Origin: Flammula alnicola
Taxonomy: Eukaryota > Basidiomycota > Agaricomycetes > Agaricales > Strophariaceae
Reading direction: 5' to 3'
Assembly (NCBI GenBank): GCA_015499995.1
Contig: JADNRV010000207.1
Span: forward strand, 1 to 64,000
Length of the DNA: 64,000 bases
Each line of letters begins with the position of its first letter. The first letter of the stretch is position 1. Of the stretch, positions 1-10,851 are shown one piece after another. Below the pieces are notes generated by a model. It did not search any database. It saw nothing but the letters and a program-made list of their open reading frames with translations, and was not told where the DNA came from. Position numbers and translations under genes: made by a program.

Positions 1-307
1 CCGAATAAATACCTCTGCGATCCTCTCCCAATACCGAGACGCGATTACATCCCTCTCAGAGCGTCTTGGTACAGATAAATGGTTTCTTGGCTCCAGGTAT
101 TTTTTAATAACTTTTATTCATGCAAACACACAACTGATTCACTTTGCAAATAGTGAACCAACACCCCTTGACGCACTCGCGTTTGCATATCTCCATTGCA
201 TACTGCACTCATCTGACACCATTCGCGTTGAAGTGACGCGTCGCGTAAACCTCGTTGCATGGGAATGGAGGGTTCGCTGTCTCGTTCGCGATGGTTTCTC
301 TCGATAG
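1..307 (+). CDS. Metaxin/SAM35-37-like protein, 3' end only
   Basis: The window opens inside a plus-strand gene. Exon 1..96 is read from base 2, an intron runs 97..153 (GTATTT...AATAG), and the last exon 154..307 ends in TAG at 305-307. The readable C-terminus has about 82 residues. It contains LGTDKWFLGS followed by EPTPLDALAFAYLH, the pattern of the C-terminal GST-like helical domain of metaxins and fungal Sam35/Sam37, where a PTxLDA segment follows a short LG..xFLG element. Those proteins sit on the mitochondrial outer membrane and help insert beta-barrel proteins. The N-terminus lies outside the window, so family membership rests on this short region; another GST-C-like protein is possible. 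The gene is convergent with the TLC gene that follows. Confidence 0.55.
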   Translation, partial: RINTSAILSQYRDAITSLSERLGTDKWFLGSRYFLITFIHANTQLIHFANSEPTPLDALAFAYLHCILHSSDTIRVEVTRRVNLVAWEWRVRCLVRDGFSR

Positions 308-719
308 TCGTCAACCTTCCCTGTGTTGACGACGTACATGAATCGCCTGTCCGACGTCATTCACAAAGACCCACATCTACTGATAAATCCCTCAACGACA
401 CGCCCATTTACCCTGGTCGAAAACTAAATATTTTATTACTTAAATAATATTGGAATATCCATTGCCGTTGTGGACAACACGAGATATTGCATTATTCCTA
501 GTTTACTAGATGAACCTCCAAAGCAGTAGACAATGCAAAATGAACAGATGAGCAATCGAACGAGAAGTCTAGATTTAGGTGCAGTCCGTGCGTGTAGTTG
601 AGTAGATATTATCCGATCCACTGGTGAGAACGAATGACAAGAGAAGATCAGAATTAGTTGTAGGTGGGTTGTTTTCTCCGATAGATGGGTGAGAATAAAT
701 GGAGCATGGAGCTAGAAAC
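308..719. other. Intergenic, convergent 3' ends
   Basis: This AT-rich stretch lies between the stop of the metaxin-like gene and the stop of the minus-strand TLC gene. It is presumably the two 3' untranslated regions. I see no coding pattern in it. Confidence 0.6.
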
Positions 720-2041
720 CTATTGTTGGGTACCATTGGGTGGTGGTGATGGTGTAGTGTTGGGTGGGGAAGCAGTACCGTTGATGGCGGTATGAGAAGC
801 CTCGTCGTCCCCAATCAGTCTCGTGGTTTCGCCGGAGTTGGTAAAACGTTTTCTGAGGGCTGCGATCATCTTGAAGAACCTGTAACGCAATTGTCAGATG
901 ACCACCGACTTATTTAGCGAAGTCCAGGTCTGACGCACCAGAACCAATTCAGGCCTTGCAAGACGACGTTCCCAAGGCCGTAAACGATAGAGTAGACGAG
1001 AGGGATTTCATGGCGGACGTCCATTAACGTGAAGAAGAATTGTATTGACTGTCAGATACGGGTAAGAGATTTAGCAATTAATGACAACTTGAAGAGCAAT
1101 AAGAGCCACGTACGATGTAGCCTCCGTAGATGATACGGACGAATAAGAACGAGCCAAGCAGGAAGATCCCATTTATGAGTTGAATCCGGGTGCCAGTGCG
1201 TCCGGTCTTATCCAAAAACCTAAAACAAAGATAAATCATGTCAGTTCTACTCAATCTTCGAAAGCACGCGCCATGTCACCCACCAATGGTTGTTGAGGAA
1301 GAATGTGCTCGTCTCCCAGAGCAGACAACGCGTGCCGTAGTACGCCACGAACGGTTTCTGTATTGTCGTAAATCAGAACAAAGGAGGCGGAAGGAGGTAT
1401 AACGTGCGCAGGGTGAGGGCGGGGGTGGGTATACACACATATGACATAGTAAAGATGGCGAAGCACGCAATGCCGTGCGCGACGAATCCTGGGTCGATGA
1501 AGTTGAAAATTGCGTCTAGTGTGTCCCAGAGGAAGTACCTAAAAGTTCATGGGCATTGCCTAGTTATCATATGAGAAACAAAGGAGGGGATCTGGTAAGA
1601 CGCACCCGCAAGCAATAGCATGTACATATCCCACTTTCTCGTCCCAACCGAACGCACGCTCCTGGTCCCGTCCTGGGCGCTCATGCAAAATACACCACAG
1701 CGCATACGGGACGACAATAAGCACATGTATTTGGGAGACGACGTGTATTGACCTGTGCAACGTTTCAATAGGGTTCGTGTCAACAATGTCGTGTGCCAAA
1801 ATTTCGTAGCAGCACCGAAGCCAGATTAATAAATATTTTGGGAGGAATATACACACCAATTATTCTTTGCGGCTCTGCCTTTTCCCCCATATGCGAGGGG
1901 GAACCAGCGGGTGCTACAGTAGGGCGAGATGACCTGATGGATGAACGTGAAGCCGATGAAAGCCCAGTAGAATGTCGCAAGGTATGGGGGAAACTTGGTC
2001 AACCCCAACGTTTCCGAGACGAACTTTTCCAAGAAAGCCAT
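720..2041 (-). CDS. TLC-domain (TRAM/LAG1/CLN8-type) membrane protein
   Basis: A multi-exon minus-strand gene. The start chosen is ATG at 2041 (MAFLEKFVSE) and the stop is TAG at 720-722. The protein is mostly hydrophobic. In order it has a first membrane segment (YWAFIGFTFIHQVI), a segment with AHDIVDTNP and IHVVSQIHVLIVVPYALW, the loop ERAFGWDEKVGY, then a YFLWDTLDAIFNFIDPGFVAHG segment spread over an exon, a YTHPRPHPA loop, and a last membrane region near FLLGSFLFVRIIYGGYI. The acidic motif after the YFLWD segment and the following His match the TLC fold of TMEM56/CLN8-like and fungal DUF887 proteins. The cytosolic tail after TRLIGDDEAS is Pro/Thr-rich. It likely lies in the ER or Golgi membrane. 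A lipid-related role is only inferred from the family, and the ceramide-synthase HHxxxDH signature is not evident. Confidence 0.6.
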
Positions 2042-2638
2042 GCTAGTAACAATCTCGTACAGCTATCGGTGTCTGCAATTGTCGGAGGGGAAAACACGGA
2101 TGAACAGTCCAAGCCGAAGCCTTTGCGTGTACTTGTCGCCCTTTGTCGCCGCACGACTGGTTCGGAAGAAAGGTAAAGGATGTGAGGTTGGCTTCACAGA
2201 GCCTAGGCCGTTGAAATGAGTTGGTTTGGTGTTCACTTTTACGTGAGTGCGCGTACGCGATTAGTTAGTATATTTGGACGAGAGAGTGATACGGAGGAAG
2301 GCGGGCCCACGATGTCAAAGTTTTTATGTTTTGCCACGGCACCGGGAAGGTCTTCCGCGACGGACTCATGTCTGATGACGAAATCAGAAAGGCCTCTCTC
2401 AAAGTCTAATAACATATGACGCAGAAATTTCATTGTCAATGCCAGACATCCTTAGCTAGACCATAGTAGACGTTCTATGCGGAGTCACTCAAGCTCTCCA
2501 TATCTAACTCGTACACGGAAGCTAAGGGAAATTTCATTACAATGACGAACAATTTGCGCACACGACCATAATCTAGAAACGGAAATATTTGTGGTGCAGG
2601 AATTCTGGGCGAGACTCGAGGAAGACTGAGCTTAAGCA
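2042..2638. other. Intergenic
   Basis: This holds the promoter side of the TLC gene and the 3' side of the coiled-coil gene. Short open frames on the minus strand (2239-2439) have no features I recognise. No repeat was seen. Confidence 0.5.
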
Positions 2639-4903
2639 TTATCCATCCTGCGTTCTACACCATTTACCAGCAAACGCTCCTAAGCGCTTCGTATTACTCT
2701 CCTTTGCAAACGTCTCGCGGACCTCTTCCTCGAGTGAATTTGCCAGGCTCTGCAATTCCGCTGCCCGTCGCCTTGCCTTAGCCTCGAGTTCGCGAACATG
2801 AGCAGGAAATGCAAAGGGCGGAGATGTGTTCAGCGGCGAGTTCGCGTAGATCTGGGGTAAAGCGGGATGTAGGGGCCTATAATCGTGGGTCAGTACATTG
2901 AATTTATGACCCATAGGAAGTCATAATGGAGAGGCCGTACCTAATAGAATACTGGTGCAACAGATCGTCTGCCCATGCCCGTTCCGATGCTTCCACACGT
3001 GCAGATCGTGCTTTCAGCGAACGAAGTTCGGCCACAATATCTTCCTGGGTAAGTAGCAGCAGCGGTGGAGAGCCAACCGGCCGGAGATCTATTTTGATGT
3101 TAATGAAGGTTTGACCATGTTATCGGAGGATAAATACCTTTCAGATCGTTTAATACACCTTTCAGAAGTTTTTCCATTGACTCGTCTTCCTCTACAGCGG
3201 TGGAACTTCGACTTTCCTTGCTATCCATATCATCAAGATAAATGTCCCCCAATTCTTCCGCGAAAGCTTCCAGAATCGCTTCAGCTTCTTGGGCACACCG
3301 AGCAAGCCGCGAAAGAGATATATAGACCCGCTCAAGTGGTGCAAGCATAGAATCGAGGGCTGATAAGACCTGTCCTATAAATTAGCTGATGTCGACCAAG
3401 TGGAAGGGAGGATGTCATACCTTATCCAGAGCATTCTCGTGCAGTCGTAAAATTACAGCTTGGTCCAACGCCCAGGCGTGGCGCAATATCTCCTCTACAG
3501 CCGGCCCCCGCCGTTCGCTCGAGCCTCTTTTATCGGCCAAATACCCTTCATCAAGTTCGGATAAAAGGTTCTCAAGGGCGGCGGCCCCAAATTCATCGCC
3601 CTTATCTCTCAAAGCAACTTCGCGCTCCAAAAGATCGCAGATGTCTTGTAGTTCTCCCGTTACACTTGCGTCCTGCATATTCATCGAACTTCGTCGACGT
3701 TTCATGTCGGATTGAGTCGAATTGAGAGCATTTTGTAAACGTTCCGCCTCCATTTGCAGATCGCCTAACTTGACCGCTTCTTGGTGGCGAAGTAAGGTAA
3801 GATCTTCCATGCTTTCTTGAAGGCCGGCAGTGAGCGTCGACATGTCATTCTTTGACTGTAGAACTAAGGCACGAGCTGCCTCTAAATCTAAGTCCTCGTC
3901 ATCTGGACACACCTCTGCTTGTCGAGAGAGTGAGGGGCGTCAACTTTCAGAAGAAAAAGTCAACGGATAAAGCCCTTACCTGACTTGTCATCCTTCGCAA
4001 CTCCAGTCCTATTGTCTTCTGCCTTTAGTCCAGAGAATCCGAGATCACGAAGTAGTCCTTGAGAATTAGTTATTGTTTCCGCTACTGTGGTATCAGCCTG
4101 AATGATTGAAGGACTTTGAGTGCTGCCACTGGGCCTCAGAAAAGAAGAGACACATACAGTGATTGAGACCTCCGATAGCCTTTCTTGCGAGCCGCGCATC
4201 TTGGCATTAAGATCGTACACAGAACGCTGGAGCAGCTTGATTGAATGAGTGATTTTTTTCAAGGCTTCTCTTAGAAATTAGCCGGTCAGCATCACTGGGG
4301 TGGAAGGTGATCAGAGCGATACGGACTTCGTCTGCGATATTCTTGACCTGAGTAAGTCTACTTCGCGTTGAACGGTATGGGCCTCGGTGTTGACATATTC
4401 TACATGTTTTCTGAGAGTTACTAATTAGCGTCAATAACGTGGATAATGTGAGGCGTAAGACGTACTTCAACTGCGATGGTGGCATGTAATCCGCAGGAGG
4501 TCCCATTGCATCCTGTGATTTAGCGGCGATAGCTTGTGATAGCCTTTCGTCCTTAATACTAAAAAAAAAAAAGAGGTCAGACCCTCTTCGGTGCATGAGC
4601 GCAAAGCTCGTGAACGAACATAAGGACCTCATCGGGCTCAAGAACCGAGTCTCGCATTGCAGTAGTTATGTATCTGTTGCCGTTTGCATCCTCCTCGCTA
4701 TTTGCAGTCATTCCGTGCTCCGTTTCTTCGATGGCCTTTCCATCGTTGTCGTGGCCAGGTAGTTGACCGGCGAGCCAGCCTAGAAGAAGCCTTCCAGCGT
4801 CTGAATCGTTGAGCCCTTGAATGTCATCCAAATCTAAAGAAGGTCCTCCAAGTGATGAGATTAATTTTGCAGCGTTGCGGGTATCGGACAGTGCCTCAGA
4901 CAT
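2639..4903 (-). CDS. Coiled-coil protein, possible augmin subunit HAUS3-like
   Basis: A minus-strand gene of several exons from ATG 4903 (MSEALSDTRNAAKLIS) to TAA at 2639-2641. The N-terminus has a short helical domain with SLDLDDIQGLNDSDAGRLLLGWLAGQL. This resembles the DFDWLFE...FLxWF pattern that opens HAUS3, the augmin subunit that helps gamma-tubulin nucleate microtubules from existing ones. The rest is long heptad-type helix: a large exon at 3415-3912 (EAARALVLQSKNDMSTLTAG and onward) and a C-terminal exon ending near 2639 with ELEAKARRRAAELQ. About 650 residues are expected, close to HAUS3. Intron junctions around 4560 (a run of 12 T before AG on the coding strand) are uncertain. Coiled-coil similarity alone is weak evidence, so a kinetochore or other cytoskeletal protein remains possible. 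Confidence 0.4.
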
Positions 4904-5189
4904 ATTAAGAGAGTAGATCAAGGAAGAAAGGAAACGAGTACAGAGCTCCAGGTAAGTAGAAACCCTGAGTCTGGTTGAGTTGAGAACTGTGCAACGTGCT
5001 GCACTCCTGGCGCGACTCGGACGCGACGCGTTTCGGATCACCGATCAGCAAGTACAAACAAGTCAATACTGTGTATGGGTGGGCGTAAATTTATTGAGAT
5101 ACCTCTACTTTAACTTAGCGCTGGTCACTCTCCTCACACTTCTACCCTCAGAAGCGGGGGCGCCCGGCCCCACCCCGCCCACCATTTCC

Positions 5190-5848
5190 TCAATTACCCC
5201 CAGCACCTCCACCTGCAACATCTGTTACAGTTCCGCCCTGTCCACCCTGCCCCGAGGCATCACCGCCTTGGCCATCACCGCCTTTGCCAGAATTGTTCTG
5301 GTTCTGTCCGTTAATGTTTCCATGAGCCTCTACTCTTCCACCATTACCTCCAAATTGACCTCCGTTGGCTCCACTGGCAGTAGCGGACCCATTATTGCCA
5401 ACAACACCGCCAATGCCATCTGCATTTCCTCCGGTTCCATTGGCTGATCCAGCTTGCCCTATCGCACTTCCACCTATGCCAAGTACTATTCCACCAGCAC
5501 CTCTGCCTCCACCTCTGCCTCCGTTTCCGCCATTATCACCCTTGGAAATTGGACGAGGAGGGCGAGGAGGAGGTCGGATAATGACAGGAATAAAGAATGA
5601 CGCTATTTCCTGACACAGGGATTGACACAGTGCTCCCCGTGAGTGCGGCAAGCATGATAGCCAAAGCTACAAAGTCTTTCGTTATCAAAAGTTTGAATTG
5701 TATCTATAAGGAATTCAAGGTGTTGGAATATTGCGACCAAGAGAATGATACCAGCACTCACGTGCTTAACTGAACGAGATTTCTCTGAATCTGTCACTCC
5801 CGAATCACTCAGGCTCGCCTTATAATTAGTATACCTCTTGACCTTCAA
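5190..5848 (-). CDS. Glycine-rich secreted-type protein, possibly damaged paralogue
   Basis: The minus strand encodes a Gly/Asn/Ser-rich C-terminal region (GGSAIGQAGSANGTGG and similar short repeats), ending in TGA just below 5200. Upstream, in another frame, lies a hydrophobic stretch KDFVALAIMLAALTG, then SIPVSGNS. This aligns with the signal peptide of the divergent neighbour at 6681. Two things look wrong compared with that neighbour. The codon aligned with its ATG is ACG, and the hydrophobic part and Gly-rich part are in different frames near 5600. Either this is a decaying copy, or extra introns rescue it: an upstream exon from ATG 5848 ends at a good GTGAGT donor, and a pyrimidine-rich tract precedes a CAAG acceptor before GDNGGNGG. 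The outer coordinates span both readings. Confidence 0.4.
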
Positions 5849-6478
5849 TTTTTGGATACGCTTCCAAGAAATCGCGAGTTTCTGACCCTAAAACTAACCG
5901 ACTTCAGTGAAAGGAATACCATGAGACGAGTAGACATATGTTCTAGTCGATCCACCTATGCAACAGTCGCCACTGAGTTCACCTTCTAGCCAGAGTACAG
6001 TACACTAGAGATAGACATATCTTGACTAACTTAATGTTTGGACTAGGAGAAGAATAAATTTATCTGAGAGCGGGGAAGGATAGACATGGGTTTCTGCATT
6101 GCGTTGAGACGAGAAGTGTCCCTTGGAATCGATTTTAAACATAATTGTCTAGCTTGAGGGTATTTTGCTACGAGGAAGGTGTACTAGGTATACTACTATA
6201 CTACTGTGTAGTTTATGAAGCACGATGACGTTGCGTGGCTTTAGACTTCAGTTTTGAATGACTTGGCGTATTTCAAGATGCCAAATTCTGTTCAATTACC
6301 TCCGGCAAAGTGCAGAACTTGGGATAGGTCGATTTAGGCGCCGTCTGGGAATTTCATAAATTTGGAATTAGATCTTTTTTTTGTAGTTGAAAAAATGGAA
6401 GGTTAAGAATAATATTGCGTTCAAGCATCTAGCTAATTAAAGGATAGGACTGTCTTTCTCCAAGGTCTACATTTCACG
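5849..6478. other. Divergent intergenic region
   Basis: An AT-rich region between two divergent glycine-rich genes. No open frame of interest and no repeat was seen apart from the promoter noted at 6479. Confidence 0.5.
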
Positions 6479-6488
6479 TATATAAAAA
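6479..6488 (+). promoter_or_regulatory. TATA box of the glycine-rich secreted gene
   Basis: TATATAAAAA lies about 190 bp upstream of the ATG at 6681. The distance is explained by a probable 5'-UTR intron at 6536..6676 (GTAAGC...TTATAG), whose removal leaves a leader of a few dozen bases. Confidence 0.55.
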
Positions 6489-6535
6489 GCATCGAATTGT
6501 GTGATCCAACCTCAGTGTACTATATCCACTCGACG

Positions 6536-6676
6536 GTAAGCGCCTTTGAAATCGGTTCGTATCAGTGTATTAAAAATCTCCTTTCAAATCCAGCATAAGT
6601 CAATCGCTTTCAATCATTATAAGTCAGTATCACACTGATGCAAGTCTCAACACAGTCCTGATTTCTCTCTTTATAG
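6536..6676 (+). other. Probable 5'-UTR intron
   Basis: The donor GTAAGC follows CTCGACG, and the acceptor TTTATAG ends four bases before the ATG at 6681. The spacing to the TATA box fits a short spliced leader. The call is based on splice-site sequence only. Confidence 0.45.
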
Positions 6677-6680
6677 CACG

Positions 6681-7004
6681 ATGAAAAACTGCATTACTTT
6701 GGCTGTCTTGCTTGCTGCCTACGCGGCAGGAATCCTGGCAACACCTGTGCCAGAACACAGTGCAATTTCTAAACGTGCAGATGACAACGCTATTGCTGTC
6801 CCTCGCCTCAGGGGTGGTAAAGGCGGAAATGGTCGCAAAGGTGGCGCTGGAGGCGCTGGAGGGTCTGTTAACCGCACCGGAGGAAGCGCAAACGGGATTG
6901 GTGGAAAGGCCAATGGTGGTGGAGGAAGCGCAAATGGCGAAGGGGGCACTGTAGAAAACAATGGCAGTGTCAGCTCAAATGGTGTTAATGGCGGCGTTGT
7001 GTAA
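6681..7004 (+). CDS. Small secreted glycine-rich protein with Kex2 site
   Basis: A single-exon 107-residue protein. Residues 1-20 form a signal peptide (KNCITLAVLLAAYAAGILA). After it comes a short propeptide ending SKR at about residue 33, a typical Kex2-type processing site. The mature part, after a short linker, is nearly all Gly, Asn, Ser and Ala, in imperfect GGSANGxGG / GGxxNNGS repeats, and has no cysteine. This composition suggests an extracellular or wall-associated low-complexity protein; I cannot assign a function. It is divergent from a related gene on the minus strand at 5190-5848, so the two arose by local inverted duplication. The promoter has a clear TATA box. Confidence 0.65.
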   Translation: MKNCITLAVLLAAYAAGILATPVPEHSAISKRADDNAIAVPRLRGGKGGNGRKGGAGGAGGSVNRTGGSANGIGGKANGGGGSANGEGGTVENNGSVSSNGVNGGVV

Positions 7005-7381
7005 GGCCGCCAGCCTTTCACGGTCACGAGCTCGATCGCCCCTTATAAGGCGATCTTGCACTCTTCTGGATTCATTCTCTTTCTTTCCTGTACCATTTTG
7101 TCGTTAGCTCTCGAATGGGTAGCTCGTTTCGGTGAGAAATCGGACAGAGACGGCAAAAGGATGGGTAGAATTGGAGGTACCATGGCCAGAAGCAGCATGC
7201 TATCCCACACTCAGGGTATTCACAATCGCCAGCACACCTATCCGTCAGGTTGGGCGCCATCGTCGGCGGGAACGTCAACATGTCCCCACCGGCCTCGTCT
7301 CGCTCTCAAACTGGAACTTATTGAGCCCTGGACGGCTCCGCCGCTTGTTCGTAGCTCTGTTGCTGCTGCTGGTCGTAGCTG
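7005..7381. other. Intergenic, no clear gene
   Basis: Overlapping open frames on both strands give no protein I can recognise. A minus-strand stretch around 7330-7380 reads GSSSYDQQQQQSYEQ and may be part of the same broken gene as the next entry. Confidence 0.35.
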
Positions 7382-7802
7382 CTACTCCCCTGGCATGCGC
7401 GACGCTGTCGCTCTGCGCCTCGGTCCCATCCCCCTCGCGGCCCTCGACGGCCTTCCGTTGATGGAGGACAGGTGGCTCACTGCCTGTTTGATGTTGGCCG
7501 AGACGAGCGCGCGGAGGAACTCGCTGTACGACGCGAGGCTGATCTCCAACTCTGGGAAACTAATCGCACTGGTGTGCTTGCTGATGGGAGTCGGGACCAT
7601 GCCCTTTTTGCTTCCCCCTTCAATAATCGAATCGTCTAACCTGCGTTCAGGTGGCTTTGTGACCACCAACTCGACGGATCCCCCCTAATCCAACCCAACC
7701 TTCTTGCTACCGACTTTGACATCGCCGCCCATGACGCCGAAGAATATGGGCTTTGGGGTTGTGGATCCGGATTTGAGGGCGTTGTGGGTTTGAGGGTCGT
7801 AG
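7382..7802 (-). pseudogene. Broken reading frame of unknown protein
   Basis: The minus strand has one protein-like frame through about 140 codons, interrupted by a single in-frame TAG at 7685-7687. Upstream of the stop it reads SIYDPQTHNALKSGSTTPKP, then FFGVMGGDVKVGSKKVG. Downstream it resumes GGSVELVVTKPPERRL, then FPELEISLASYSEFLRALVSANIKQAVSHLSS. The composition and continuity suggest a former coding exon or an intronless gene that picked up a nonsense mutation. I do not recognise the family. A plus-strand frame (7056-7688) overlaps but looks less protein-like. Confidence 0.3.
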
Positions 7803-8406
7803 ATGCTTCTGTTATCGTGAGTTCGCTCTTGACTTTGGGTATGTGGTCGGTTAATATTGTAACTGTTTATCTAGCCTGTTGTCACTGCTGGACACACACA
7901 GTTTGCAGAACGTGCATCTGGTTTGATAAAAGCTTTTTGGAGCATCTGAGCACGTCCTATGACTGACTAGGCTTATTTTTGGTCTGTACATCTTGAGCTG
8001 CTTCATGTGCATCCCATGTAACAATCGTTAAGTTTTCATCGATTATTCCTATCACGACCCGACGAAAGGCAAGAAAGGAGCGAGTGTACCACGTACTAGT
8101 CCAAACCCAGCCGATACGCCTACAACTATTGATCACCGGCGTACTGGGACGGATGCAGAAACAAGTTGGATGGAAGCCTGCGAATGAGCCACTTTTCGTA
8201 CTTATTGCTCAGGCTTGTCGCGCGGCAGGAGGCCGATAAGACTAAGATCTTCCTACCTGTTTGAGTCTTTCTAGAGTTCACAATCGTGAAAGAAGTTTTT
8301 CTCGGAAGATTCCAATCTCGACGCATATTCGACGTGTCTCTGTTCAAGATACTTATATTGCATAGACAGTGACCACAAACGCCCTACTAAAGATGGACTG
8401 CTAAAC
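7803..8406. other. Intergenic
   Basis: No coding pattern, repeat or RNA gene was seen. The last part is presumably the 3' UTR of the minus-strand F-box gene A. Confidence 0.5.
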
Positions 8407-10851
8407 CTAGATAGTCGGAGGGCTGGCTTTCGAGTCTTCTCTTGGGGGCCACAACCAATAAATATCAGGGACGTGATCTTCATCCACCACAGGCAAAATA
8501 TCTTCATCTGTAGGCCTAGATCGATCATGCCTACAAACAGGCAAATATTTAGCAACACGAAATATTGATCATAAGAACGCACATACCGCAGCTTGACGTG
8601 GTTCGTCAGGTCCACCATATTACCCGCCCGTTTGCAGTGTGCACAAATGAGACCTGTATAATCCAATCTAGCCCTTTGCCGAGCTTGTATCTCATGCATC
8701 CGGGCATGGGCAATCGTCTTTTCTTGACCACAAAGCACCTCCAACTTCATATCGCCCATTCCCGAATATATAGTATGTAGGTGGTCGAGCTATCCAAATC
8801 CACGTCATGAGATCCCAAGCAAAAGTGGTCATAAAATGATAATGAAAACCCACCACCTTCGGCCACATCATCACCGGCCGACCTTCGCGGGGATGATTGC
8901 AAGCCACACATTCGATAATAGGACTCGCAGCATTCATATCTTGAATTGTTGTTGTCTTGGGATCGAAGCCGCATAGTTCAACCACTTTCGTCATACACAC
9001 GAGGTTCTTCAACTCGAAGCTGATACAACCGAGACTATTCCATGGGATTTGCTGAAGGAGCCTCTTCACAACTGCCATATAGATGTCGGGATCCACTCGA
9101 TCCACAAAGAGGTGGGTTGCGCATTTGTGCACAAGAACGCGAGGGTGCATTAGATGTTGGTGGCATCTCGAACATGTAAACCGTGTCGTCGCAAGGTCGA
9201 GCACCGTTTTTGGATCAAAGGCGTATTTATCGCCACAGGCATTGGTGATGAGTGCAATTAATTTATCGTCGACCGACGTTTTCCAGCGACGGATAACCTC
9301 TGGGAACAAGGAGAACCATTCAGTGTCGCTGAGAACGCAGCCAGGGAGTGTGTGAGGCGCCGTATCGATGATACGTCGAACAGCCGAATCCTGCAATACA
9401 TCACAGATAGTGGTGGGATACAAAGTGTTCACCGGCAGCGTTGAGACAAAATTATGGTAGATCTGGTTTAACTCTGGAAGAGACGCGACAAGAAAAGTTT
9501 CGTGCTCTCGAGAGAGCCGTTTTGCTCTGACGTCTTCCATAAACTCTTTGATAAAGGTCTCCAAACCAGAAAGGGCTACCAATGTGGGTCAAAATGAGCA
9601 ATGTCATAACAACTGCAATATTACCGTCGTATGTGAGCGGCTGCTTGCATGCCGCTGTAACAATGGGTTGGTCTTGTGGCTTCCTGACAGAGTTGGGTAT
9701 TTTGTCGAGTTCATCTCCCCAGCCTAATTTTTGAATATATTTCACGATACTAGAAGACGTTGAGAGTGGCTTAAAATCTTTGAAATTAAGACACGTACGC
9801 GGACCTGCGCTGCCCAACCAGCAGGGCTTTCTCTTGGGAGCGGAAATGATCCAAATGCTTAAACCACTCGGAACAAGCGTTTGCATGCTAGATGTATGTA
9901 CAAAAAGGTTGTTAACAAATAACGCGTCAAGATGAAGAACCGCACTCCGTTAATTATGTTCTGTCTTTCTTTATTCTGAACTAGCCATTTTTTCTTGTTC
10001 TCTGCATTTCGGTATTGTTCTTCCCAAAGAACCTTCATATGGATGGGAAAAACTAGAGGCAATCTGGCCAATCTGGGGTCGTCTTCCCAAGGTGAATTAG
10101 GGCAGACAAGGCAGTAGGTAATGGCTTACCACTCGTGTTCCAGGTGGTCATTCCACACACGCGAATGACGGGAAGACAACGTTTAAGATCAGCTGGACAT
10201 GTTTTGGATGTGCGGTGGACCATGAAACTGTGGTTGAGAGGAAGAAAAAGTTGAACATGTGGACTCAGAGGACCCTGCTGCAGACAGAAACTTACTAATT
10301 ATCATCACTTAGACATCTTTTGCAAGTTCGAATTCGGGCAGCCCAAAATATTTCAGGGTAATTAGAGAGTCGGCCACAGAACTGCCAGACAGGATAAAAG
10401 TGTCTCAATGCATGAGTATACTTATTTAAAGCAAAAGGCGAGTGACATACATAACAATCCTTCCCAAAAGCCAAATATGCATATTGCGGTTCGTTCAAAT
10501 CCGACGGGCAATCCGGCATGGGGGGCCCGGGTACGCTTGAGCGGGCAGCTCTCCAAACAGAAATTGAGGAGCGCGTCATTAGCAAATTGCGAAAGCTTTT
10601 CGAGGTACGAGCTAAATTTAAGAGGTCTGAGGGTTCCACCCGACCAAATATCTGAAATACAGGCAAGTAAGAAAGAAAAAATGTAGGCAAATCTCGCGTG
10701 TCACCTCAAAGAGCACGTCGGTAGGCATTTCCGCGAGTTCTAGCTGATCATGTCTTCTCTTGGTTCGTGGTCGTCCTCCGTCGGATTCGTCATCGGCCTT
10801 TCTTTTTCCAGGAGCACTCTCCACAGTGGGTTGGTCGATCTCGCTCTGCAT
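8407..10851 (-). CDS. F-box protein with C-terminal CxxC regions (F-box gene A)
   Basis: A multi-exon minus-strand gene from ATG 10851 (MQSEIDQPTVES) to TAG at 8407-8409. After a basic, disordered N-terminus (KRKADDESDGGRPRTKRR) comes an F-box split by an intron: LELAEMPTDVLFE, then FGRVEPSDLLNLARTSKSFR. F-box domains bind Skp1 and bring substrates to SCF ubiquitin ligases. A CYVC pair and a CKRC pair follow, then CSRC...HPRVLVHKC in the large exon 8692-9582, CVAC near the C-terminus, and a last finger-like CAHCKRAGNMVDLTNH. The final exon reads DEDILPVVDEDHVPDIYWLW. I know this as a large, poorly characterised Agaricomycete family. Gene B at 51370-56172 has the same order of parts. Confidence 0.7.
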
